Below, one piece after another: positions 1 to 5,077 of a stretch of 8,482 nt of DNA. Position 1 is the first letter of the stretch. Every line of letters begins with the position of its first letter. The translations under genes were made by a program, and so were the position numbers. This DNA comes from an uncultured Roseburia sp. GTDB taxonomy: Bacteria; Bacillota; Clostridia; Lachnospirales; Lachnospiraceae. The notes beneath the pieces were generated by a model. The model did not search any database. It was not told the origin of the DNA and saw nothing but the letters and a program-made list of their open reading frames with translations. The stretch spans positions 1 through 8,482 of the forward strand of contig CANODN010000074.1 of NCBI GenBank assembly GCA_947564765.1, written 5' to 3'.

Positions 1-562
1 TTACATAAGCTTCCTGCATAGGAGTATCATATTCATCTAAAAGAATAATTGTCTTTTTTTGATAATATCTGGACAAAAAGTCTGACAGGGAGCGCAGCGC
101 AGCGGCAGCGGTACTGTCTGACATGGAAGAGGAAACCTCCTGATAAAATAACTTTTCCTTTTGATTGAGCAAGCTGCCGTTTAAGAGATAGTCAGCTTTG
201 TTATATTGTTCTTCTATGACACGGCAGATACTCTTCCTTGCTTCAGAAAATGTATCGTCTTTAATGCCTGCAAAGCTCAAAAAGATAACAGGATACGTTC
301 CCTGTATCTGACGGTATGATTCATAGTCCCATATGTGCAGGCCGCGGAACAGTTTATCTTGTCCGGCATATTTTACAGAAAAGAATTTTTCCAGCATACT
401 CATGTTCAAAGTCTTTCCAAATCTTCTCGGACGGGTAATTAATGTTACGGCGTCATCTGTTTCCCACCATTCTTTGATAAAATGCGTTTTGTCAATATAA
501 AAATGATTCTTTGTTCGTACTTCTTCAAAATCCTGATGTCCAATACCCACTGTTTTACGCAT
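1..562 (-). CDS. AAA-ATPase-like family protein (PF09820 type), 3' end beyond window
   Basis: The open frame reads leftward from the ATG at 562-560 and runs off the window edge without a stop, giving the first 187 residues. A ribosome binding site AAGGGA lies at 576-571, 8 nt from the ATG. The N-terminus has the family hallmark G-I-x-x-F-x-x-x-R with YIDKT at about residues 22-26. RPRRFGKT (44-51) is the Walker A-like loop and TIILLDEYDT (171-180) the Walker B segment. Known relatives are about 500-550 aa and often end in a PD-(D/E)XK nuclease-like domain, which would lie outside this window. They occur in many near-identical copies in gut anaerobes; their role is not established, although mobile-element or defence links are often suspected. 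GC is about 39% by hand count, lower than the genes to the right, which hints at separate origin. The family call is secure; the function is not. Confidence 0.88.
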   Translation of the reverse strand, partial: MRKTVGIGHQDFEEVRTKNHFYIDKTHFIKEWWETDDAVTLITRPRRFGKTLNMSMLEKFFSVKYAGQDKLFRGLHIWDYESYRQIQGTYPVIFLSFAGIKDDTFSEARKSICRVIEEQYNKADYLLNGSLLNQKEKLFYQEVSSSMSDSTAAAALRSLSDFLSRYYQKKTIILLDEYDTPMQEAYV

Positions 563-607
563 AATGCATGTCCCTTCACAGTTGTTTTTATAATTTTTTT
601 CAGTTTC

Positions 608-636
608 ATTATAGCGTATCCTGCTGTTTTTCACAA
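608..636 (-). promoter_or_regulatory. Sigma-A type promoter of the AAA-ATPase-like gene
   Basis: Read on the minus strand, TTGTGA (636-631) and a perfect TATAAT (613-608) are separated by 17 nt. Transcription would begin near 601, giving a leader of about 40 nt that ends at the AAGGGA ribosome binding site and the ATG at 562. Spacing and box quality are close to consensus. Confidence 0.75.
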
Positions 637-698
637 TTCGTTATTCAAATCATCTCTATTGAAAAAATAAAAGATATGAGTAAAATAGAAAGAAAAAG

Positions 699-727
699 AT
701 GATACTTTCTGTGCTTTTTCATATAAT
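699..727 (+). promoter_or_regulatory. Probable promoter of the NlpC/P60 gene
   Basis: A perfect -10 box TATAAT lies at 722-727, with a weak -35 match ATGATA (699-704, 4 of 6 consensus bases) 17 nt upstream. A start near 734 would leave a leader of about 23 nt carrying the AGGA site at 747-750, 6 nt before the ATG at 757. The weak -35 may imply help from an activator or simply modest strength. The region is very A/T-rich, so chance -10 matches are possible. Confidence 0.5.
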
Positions 728-756
728 AAAAAAGAAAAAATCATACAGGAATTTAT

Positions 757-1629
757 ATGAAAGCAGGAATAATTACCAGGCCGTCTGCCTGGCTTTATGA
801 ACAAGACAAGATGTCCCGTGCAGACGAACTTTTTATGGGATGGGCAGTGGGTATTTTAAAAGAAAGCGGCGAATGGTACGAGGTTGTAACGCATTACGGA
901 TACCGCGGATATCTGAAAAAAGAAACCGTTTCCCTCTGCAACATAGACGATCTGCAAAAAAGAGACAGAGCAGGAACTATGGTTTTTATCAGCAAGGCAT
1001 TTGCGGACGTCATGGAAAATGCAAATGTGCGCAGCGGTATTTTGTGCACATTGAGCAGAGGGAGCTTTGTTTCGGCGGCTTTGGAGACAGAGAAAGGATA
1101 TCGCAGAATCCAAATGGCAGACGGCAGGGAAGGCTATCTTCCTGCGGTATCCTGTAAGGAGCGCAAAGACAGCGACGGATATTTATATCATAATGAGCCG
1201 GAGACATATTTTCTGCATCAGAGCAGAATCCATGGGCCGTATGAAGAGATATTCCGAAAAAATGCAGTGCTCTGTGCCAAAAGCTATCTGGGAACGCAGT
1301 ACCGCTGGGCGGGAAAATCCCCGGAGGGCATTGACTGCTCCGGTCTGATCTTTATGTGCTGCCTGATGAACGGCATTTTAATTTACCGGGACGCTGAAAT
1401 AAAAGAAAACTATCCGGTTCGCGAAATTCCCATAGAAAGGATGCGGCCGGGGGATCTTCTGTATTTTAAAAACCATATTGCGATGTATGTCGGAGACGGG
1501 CTGTATATACACGCAACCGGAAATGAAAAGCGCTTTGGTTGTGTCATAAACAGCCTTTTAAAAGAAGACGTTCATTATCGAAAGGATCTGGCAGAAAACA
1601 TTCTGGCGGTGGGGAGTATATGGCAGTAG
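757..1629 (+). CDS. NlpC/P60 cysteine endopeptidase with two N-terminal SH3-like regions (YkfC-like)
   Basis: This 290-aa protein has the architecture of gamma-D-glutamyl-L-diamino acid endopeptidases such as Bacillus YkfC. Two bacterial SH3-like segments (about 1-62 and 72-135) precede a C-terminal NlpC/P60 domain (about 165-290). The catalytic set is visible: Cys194 in GIDCSG, His240 in NHIAMYVGDG and His252 in YIHATG. Family members cut murein peptides between D-Glu and the diamino acid, and YkfC-type enzymes need a free N-terminal L-Ala. There is no signal peptide or membrane segment (it opens MKAGIITRPS), so it should act in the cytoplasm, on imported peptides rather than on the wall. 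AGGA at 747-750 supports the start. It leads a plus-strand group with a small membrane protein and an M19 dipeptidase, consistent with peptide recycling. Family assignment is strong; the exact substrate is inferred. Confidence 0.92.
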   Translation: MKAGIITRPSAWLYEQDKMSRADELFMGWAVGILKESGEWYEVVTHYGYRGYLKKETVSLCNIDDLQKRDRAGTMVFISKAFADVMENANVRSGILCTLSRGSFVSAALETEKGYRRIQMADGREGYLPAVSCKERKDSDGYLYHNEPETYFLHQSRIHGPYEEIFRKNAVLCAKSYLGTQYRWAGKSPEGIDCSGLIFMCCLMNGILIYRDAEIKENYPVREIPIERMRPGDLLYFKNHIAMYVGDGLYIHATGNEKRFGCVINSLLKEDVHYRKDLAENILAVGSIWQ

Positions 1630-1653
1630 TTATTAGACCAGGGAGGAATTGAC

Positions 1654-2112
1654 ATGACACTTAACAAAAGAAAAATCAAAAAATTTCAAAAGGTCAGTAT
1701 GTGGATACTGTTTCTTTGTGCAATGGGATGGCTTTTTTTTGCATCTGCTTTAAGCAGCTCGGAAGAGGAGCTTCTTTCGGGACCGGCGCTGATTTGTCTG
1801 GCAGGTTCTTTTATCCTTGCCGTGTTAGATATGCTGGCGATGCTTGTGCTGCAGATTCTGATTGAAACAAGGATCAAAGGCTGGAAAAGCACAGTGTGGG
1901 GTCTGGTAAAAAATGTTTTGATTTATCTGGGGATAGGAACGATTCTTATTGCCGGACTGACAATTTTTCGAAAAGAAACGTTTCAGATCGGGCTGCTGTA
2001 TAAAATCCTGGGGTTTGCGCTGATCGCGGGCATTGGATGTTATATGGGCAGATTCTGGACGCTGAAAATTTCAGACAGTCAGGACACACAGAAGGAATCG
2101 CATTCTTCCTAA
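1654..2112 (+). CDS. Unrecognised four-helix membrane protein
   Basis: This 152-aa protein begins at an ATG preceded by GGGAGG (1641-1646, 7 nt spacing). I do not recognise its family. A short basic N-terminus (KRKIKKFQK) is followed by hydrophobic stretches at about 15-33, 43-69, 83-104 and 112-131, and then a polar, serine-rich tail of about 17 residues. The basic start and the K/R-rich loop around 72-78 suggest both ends lie in the cytoplasm. It starts 24 nt after the NlpC/P60 stop and ends 57 nt before the dipeptidase start, so co-transcription is likely. No transporter, enzyme or regulator motif is visible. The position between two peptidases makes a helper or transport role conceivable, but that rests on context alone. 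Confidence 0.8.
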   Translation: MTLNKRKIKKFQKVSMWILFLCAMGWLFFASALSSSEEELLSGPALICLAGSFILAVLDMLAMLVLQILIETRIKGWKSTVWGLVKNVLIYLGIGTILIAGLTIFRKETFQIGLLYKILGFALIAGIGCYMGRFWTLKISDSQDTQKESHSS

Positions 2113-2129
2113 ATAAAAATTCAGGCAGT

Positions 2130-2158
2130 TCTGCTTCCATCGCAGGCAGGGATGCAGA
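2130..2158 (+). other. Imperfect stem-loop just upstream of the dipeptidase ribosome binding site
   Basis: TCTGC-T-TCC (2130-2138) can pair with GGA-T-GCAGA (2150-2158) as 5 bp, a T/T mismatch and 3 bp around an 11-nt loop. Its 3' arm touches the GAGAGGA site at 2157-2163. It could tune translation of the dipeptidase relative to the membrane-protein gene before it. No T-run follows, so it does not look like an intrinsic terminator. Such a stem can arise by chance. Confidence 0.3.
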
Positions 2159-2163
2159 GAGGA
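2157..2163 (+). promoter_or_regulatory. Ribosome binding site that decides the M19 dipeptidase start
   Basis: GAGAGGA sits 6 nt before the ATG at 2170. The earlier in-frame ATG at 2152 has its purine tract (AGGCAGGG) directly abutting it, which is too close. The protein from 2170 opens MYTADMHCDT, with the first zinc-binding HxD near the N-terminus as expected for the family. Confidence 0.75.
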
Positions 2164-2169
2164 TTGGAA

Positions 2170-3102
2170 ATGTATACGGCAGATATGCATTGTGACACAA
2201 TTTCAAAAATATATTACACCCAAAAAAGAGGAGAGCAGACAGGGCTGCTCTCAAATTCGTTTCAGGTAGACTTGGAAAAGCTGCAGAAGGGAAATTATTT
2301 ATTGCAGAATTTTGCAGTGTTTACAGACATTGGAAAAGAGCCGGACCCTTATCGGTGCGCAAAAGAACAGATTGCGGTATTTGAGAAAGAAATGGAATTA
2401 AATAAGGAACGGATCAGGCAGGTTTTTACAGTCAGAGAGCTGGAAGAGAATCGGCAGGCAGGCAGAATTTCCGCAGTTCTGACCTTAGAGGAAGGAGAAA
2501 TCTGCAAAGGAGATCTGAAAAAGCTGGAGGAATTCTATCAAAAGGGCGTACGGATGATGACCTTTACATGGAATTACGAAAATTCTCTGGCGGGGTATGG
2601 CGGGCTGACAGAAAAAGGGATTGCCTTTCTGGAAAAAATGGAAAGCCTGGGGATCATCGCAGACGTATCCCACCTTTGTGATGCAGGCTTTTATGATGTC
2701 TGCCGCTACAGCACAAAACCTTTTGCGGCCAGCCACTCCAATGCAAGGGCGCTCTGCGGGCACAAAAGAAACCTGACAGATGATATGATTCATAAAATCG
2801 GAGAAAGAGGCGGCGTCATCGGAATTAACTATTACAGCTTATTTCTGGAGGAGATGCCCGGAGGGAATAGCCGCGTGGAGCGCATTGCGGACCATATCCT
2901 TTATATCAGGCAAAAAGGCGGGACTGCCTGCGCGGCTCTGGGCTCTGATTTTGACGGCATAGACTGCGAGCTGGAAATGGAGAATTGTTCCCAAATAGCT
3001 TTGCTGGAACGCGAGCTTAGAAGGCGGGGACTTAAAGAACGGGAGATAGAAGATATTTTTTACCGTAATGTACTTCGTATGTATAAAGAGTGCTGGAAAT
3101 AG
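2170..3102 (+). CDS. M19 family zinc dipeptidase (renal/membrane dipeptidase family)
   Basis: This 310-aa protein hydrolyses dipeptides using a binuclear zinc site. The ligand pattern is complete: His7 and Asp9 in MHCD, a bridging Glu108 in LEEGE, His168 in DVSHL, His189 in ASHSNAR, and the catalytic-site Asp260 in GSDFDG. Length fits bacterial M19 enzymes. There is no signal peptide or lipobox, so unlike the mammalian namesake it should be cytoplasmic. Characterised bacterial M19 enzymes accept dipeptides with a D-residue at the C-terminal position, so L-Ala-D-Glu released by the upstream NlpC/P60 enzyme is a reasonable candidate substrate; this pairing is inference from neighbourhood. The start at 2170 is preferred over 2152 on ribosome-site spacing. 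It is the last gene of the 757-3102 group, with its own promoter not evident. Confidence 0.92.
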   Translation: MYTADMHCDTISKIYYTQKRGEQTGLLSNSFQVDLEKLQKGNYLLQNFAVFTDIGKEPDPYRCAKEQIAVFEKEMELNKERIRQVFTVRELEENRQAGRISAVLTLEEGEICKGDLKKLEEFYQKGVRMMTFTWNYENSLAGYGGLTEKGIAFLEKMESLGIIADVSHLCDAGFYDVCRYSTKPFAASHSNARALCGHKRNLTDDMIHKIGERGGVIGINYYSLFLEEMPGGNSRVERIADHILYIRQKGGTACAALGSDFDGIDCELEMENCSQIALLERELRRRGLKEREIEDIFYRNVLRMYKECWK

Positions 3103-3148
3103 AAGAAAGGGTAACGATGAAGCCGTAGGCTGAATGTTACAAGAAAGG
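3103..3148. repeat. 30-nt palindromic element flanked by 8-bp direct repeats
   Basis: The segment 3111-3140 folds on itself: GTAAC (3111-3115) pairs with GTTAC (3136-3140), AT with AT, and AGCC (3121-3124) with GGCT (3128-3131) around a GTA loop. A GA/GA step, able to form tandem sheared pairs, and one unpaired G interrupt the stem. The same octamer AAGAAAGG stands immediately on each side (3103-3110 and 3141-3148). It begins one base after the dipeptidase stop and ends 21 nt before the next -35 box. No T-run follows, so an intrinsic terminator is unlikely. A small dispersed palindromic (REP-like) element is one reading; other copies cannot be checked here. Confidence 0.5.
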
Positions 3149-3169
3149 CAGAAAAACAACCGGTAAAAT

Positions 3170-3198
3170 TTGACTACCCCGAAAGGATTCACTATAAT
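3170..3198 (+). promoter_or_regulatory. Near-consensus sigma-A promoter of the flippase gene
   Basis: TTGACT (3170-3175) and TATAAT (3193-3198) are exactly 17 nt apart, matching 11 of 12 consensus bases. It is the best promoter in the window. Transcription should begin near 3205, about 127 nt before the chosen start codon at 3332. Confidence 0.85.
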
Positions 3199-3204
3199 GA
3201 AAAT

Positions 3205-3331
3205 ATAAAAACGACGATGTGGATTTGTCCGCTTTGTTATAAGCAGCAGAAGAGAAGAATTCATGATATGTCTGTCAGCATGCGCATCTGCTACGCTGCC
3301 GTGGCAGAGAGTGATAGAAGTGAGGGTTTTT
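3205..3331 (+). other. Long 5' leader of the flippase transcript
   Basis: About 127 nt separate the predicted transcription start from the flippase ATG. The leader holds an 8-bp palindrome ATGCGCAT (about 3284-3291), a small CTGC/GCAG hairpin before the ribosome binding site, and an overlapping 46-codon open frame beginning at 3217. I recognise no riboswitch class, T-box or attenuator-terminator in it. Confidence 0.5.
3322..3326 (+). promoter_or_regulatory. Ribosome binding site that decides the flippase start
   Basis: GAGGG lies 5 nt before the ATG at 3332. A longer in-frame start at 3263 would add 23 residues that look unlike a flippase N-terminus and has only a poor purine tract upstream. 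An in-frame GTG at 3320 overlaps the ribosome site. The 3332 start gives MPNKSSKNNYLKQAG, a short basic lead into the first membrane helix, as usual for the family. Confidence 0.7.
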
Positions 3332-4963
3332 ATGCCGAACAAAAGCAGCAAAAATAATTATCTGAAGCAGGCGGGAATTCTGGCGGCAGCCGGAATTATC
3401 TGCCGTATTATCGGAATTTTATACAGAAGTCCGCTTACAAGCATTATCGGGGATGAAGGAAACGGATATTATACATCGGCATATAATATCTATACGATTA
3501 TCCTTTTGATCTCCTCCTACAGTATCCCATCGGCGATATCCAAAATTATTGCTTCCAAGCTGGCGCTGAAGGAATACCGCAGTGCACATAAGATTTTTCA
3601 CTGTGCATTGATTTACGTCTGTGTAATGGGAGGGGCGGCAAGCATATTCACCTTTTTTGGGGCAGAACTTTTTCTGGAGGGAGAAGCGGCCATCGTGCTT
3701 AAGGTGTTCTCACCGACGATTTTTCTGTCCGGATTTGCAGGAGTGCTGAGAGGATATTTTCAGGCGCACGGTTCGATGATCCAGACTTCCTTCTCTCAGA
3801 TCGCAGAGCAGATCTTAAATGCGGCAATCAGTCTTTTTGCGGCGCATACGCTGATCGATATGGCGGCAGGGAAGAGCGATACAATGCAGGCGATTTACGG
3901 AGCGGCAGGAAGTGCGCTGGGAACCGGAAGCGGCGTAGCCGTGGCTCTGCTGTTTATGCTGTTTGTCTACGCATTAAACCGCAGGATGCTGCATGACCGC
4001 ATTCATAAGGACCGGCACCGGTATTCGGATTCTTACGGGACGATTCTCCGTGGAATGCTAGGCACCGTGACGCCGATTATTTTAAGCACATTCATTTATA
4101 ATTTCAGCACCTCCTTTAATCAGACTGTATATACAAAGGTGATGATGAATGTCCGCGGACTTAGTCTGGCGGAGACGGCGACGGCATACGGAATTTTTGC
4201 CGGAAAAGCTATGGTAATTATCAACATTCCGATTGCTCTGGCGGCCTCCTTATCATCGGCTATGATTCCCACCATTTCAAAGAGCAGCGCCCTGGGGGAT
4301 CTTAAGGCGACACAGAAAAAAGTAGAAAATGCCATGTGGACAACCATGCTGATTGCGATTCCGGCTGCCGTGGGACTTGCTGTTCTTTCCAGACCGATTA
4401 TGCAGCTGCTGTTTCCCCAGAAGGATTCTCTGGATATGGCGGCACAGCTTCTGGCAATGATTGCAGTAACCGTGATCTTTTATTCCTTATCGACGTTAAG
4501 CAACGGGATTTTGCAGGGAATCGGAAAAGTGAACCTTCCGGTGCGCAACGCAGGAATTGCCCTTGTGATCCAGACGGTGCTTCTGGTAGGATTATTGATG
4601 TTTACAGAGCTGGATGTATATGCGCTGGTGATCTGTCTGATCGTTTATTCTTTTATGATGTGTATTTTAAACAGTTTTTCGGTCAGACACTGCATTGGTG
4701 TAAAGGAAAATGTAAAAACTATGTTTATTATGCCGCTTTTGGCTGCGGCAGTTATGGGAGCCTGTGCATGGGGCACATATACAGGCCTTCATATGCTGGT
4801 GGAAAGCAATGTTATCTGCCTGATACCATCGTTGGTTCTGGCAGTCGCAGTATATTTCATTGTGATTTTAAAAATCGGAGCGGTACAAAGAGAACAGCTC
4901 CTCGCATTTCCGAAAGGGAATTTGCTTGTGAAGGCGGCGGAGAAGTGTCATTTAATCAAATAG
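3332..4963 (+). CDS. MurJ/YtgP/SpoVB-like polysaccharide or lipid II flippase (MOP superfamily)
   Basis: This 543-aa integral membrane protein matches the PST/MurJ branch of the MOP exporter superfamily in length (B. subtilis YtgP is about 544 aa) and pattern. About 14 hydrophobic helices can be counted, the first at about 12-31 and the last at about 493-515. Family-like features include the start LKQAGILAAAGIICRIIGILYR, split here as LKQAG (11-15) and CRIIGILYR (24-32), VLRGYFQAHGSM (138-149), SSAMIPTIS (308-316), NGILQGIGK (391-399) and a C-terminal LLAFPKG (523-529). Members flip undecaprenyl-linked sugars such as lipid II across the membrane; some Clostridia relatives are annotated as SpoVB for spore cortex formation. 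I cannot tell the vegetative lipid II role from a sporulation or polymer role by sequence alone. It has its own strong promoter and follows genes that fit murein peptide handling. Confidence 0.88.
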   Translation: MPNKSSKNNYLKQAGILAAAGIICRIIGILYRSPLTSIIGDEGNGYYTSAYNIYTIILLISSYSIPSAISKIIASKLALKEYRSAHKIFHCALIYVCVMGGAASIFTFFGAELFLEGEAAIVLKVFSPTIFLSGFAGVLRGYFQAHGSMIQTSFSQIAEQILNAAISLFAAHTLIDMAAGKSDTMQAIYGAAGSALGTGSGVAVALLFMLFVYALNRRMLHDRIHKDRHRYSDSYGTILRGMLGTVTPIILSTFIYNFSTSFNQTVYTKVMMNVRGLSLAETATAYGIFAGKAMVIINIPIALAASLSSAMIPTISKSSALGDLKATQKKVENAMWTTMLIAIPAAVGLAVLSRPIMQLLFPQKDSLDMAAQLLAMIAVTVIFYSLSTLSNGILQGIGKVNLPVRNAGIALVIQTVLLVGLLMFTELDVYALVICLIVYSFMMCILNSFSVRHCIGVKENVKTMFIMPLLAAAVMGACAWGTYTGLHMLVESNVICLIPSLVLAVAVYFIVILKIGAVQREQLLAFPKGNLLVKAAEKCHLIK

Positions 4964-4978
4964 AGCATGCCTGAAAAT

Positions 4979-5011
4979 CGGCAGCTGCTCAGCCGCCGGC
5001 AGCACCCGCCG
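4979..5011. terminator. GC-rich stem-loop after the flippase gene, possible weak terminator
   Basis: CGGC (4979-4982) pairs with GCCG (5008-5011), and GCTGC (4984-4988) with GCAGC (4999-5003) inside it, separated by a small asymmetric internal loop. It starts 16 nt after the flippase stop and ends before the next promoter, which is where a terminator is expected. The following sequence AAAATTGATTTCT has no clean T-run on either strand, so termination efficiency is doubtful. Confidence 0.35.
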
Positions 5012-5039
5012 AAAATTGATTTCTCCAGGGAAAAAATGT

Positions 5040-5068
5040 TTCACATTTACTTGGTAATGTGATATATT
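5040..5068 (+). promoter_or_regulatory. Promoter of the sua5-to-atp gene cluster
   Basis: TTCACA (5040-5045) and TATATT (5063-5068) lie 17 nt apart, each one base off consensus. The predicted transcription start falls at about 5074-5076, at or next to the A of the sua5 ATG (5076). This implies a leaderless or near-leaderless first gene; no Shine-Dalgarno tract is visible between the promoter and the ATG. Confidence 0.6.
5041..5062. promoter_or_regulatory. Operator-like inverted repeat inside the sua5 promoter
   Basis: TCACATT (5041-5047) and AATGTGA (5056-5062) form a perfect 7-8-7 dyad that fills the spacer between the -35 and -10 boxes. Such placement is typical of repressor operators, but the sequence matches no operator I can name. 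It could also be transcribed as a hairpin by read-through from upstream. Confidence 0.4.
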
Positions 5069-5077
5069 CTAATATAT
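5062..5077. repeat. Perfect AT-only palindrome over the -10 box and start codon
   Basis: ATATATT-CT-AATATAT is a perfect 7-2-7 inverted repeat that spans the -10 box (5063-5068) and reaches the first two bases of the sua5 ATG. It directly abuts the 5041-5062 dyad. Its extreme A/T content makes chance symmetry fairly likely, though easy DNA melting here would suit a promoter and a leaderless start. Confidence 0.4.

Noticed and set aside
482..670. Plus-strand 62-codon frame
   Set aside because: It lies over the start region, leader and promoter of the minus-strand AAA-ATPase-like gene, has no ribosome site and its hydrophobic, Phe-rich reading follows from the T-rich leader.
692..720. Inverted repeat GAAAAAG...CTTTTTC before the NlpC/P60 gene
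   Set aside because: Only seven A/T-dominated pairs with a 15-nt loop in a very A/T-rich region; too easily formed by chance to call an operator or terminator.
840..1348. Alternative plus-strand frames inside the NlpC/P60 gene
   Set aside because: They overlap a complete, motif-rich gene and encode Arg/Cys-rich nonsense without ribosome sites.
3263..3331. Longer N-terminus for the flippase from ATG 3263
   Set aside because: The extra 23 residues do not look like a flippase start, the upstream purine tract is poor, and the ATG at 3332 has GAGGG at good spacing.
2839..3351. Minus-strand 170-codon frame
   Set aside because: It runs antisense through the dipeptidase C-terminus, the palindrome and the flippase promoter; no recognisable domain and no supporting promoter.
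4336..4974. Plus-strand 212-codon frame overlapping the flippase 3' half
   Set aside because: Long but in a shifted frame of a clear membrane protein gene; the product is Cys/Gly-rich and lacks any family signature, and no ribosome site precedes it.
4979..5016. Strong Rho-independent terminator after the flippase
   Set aside because: The GC-rich stem-loop is real but lacks a U-tract, so it is listed only as a weak candidate.
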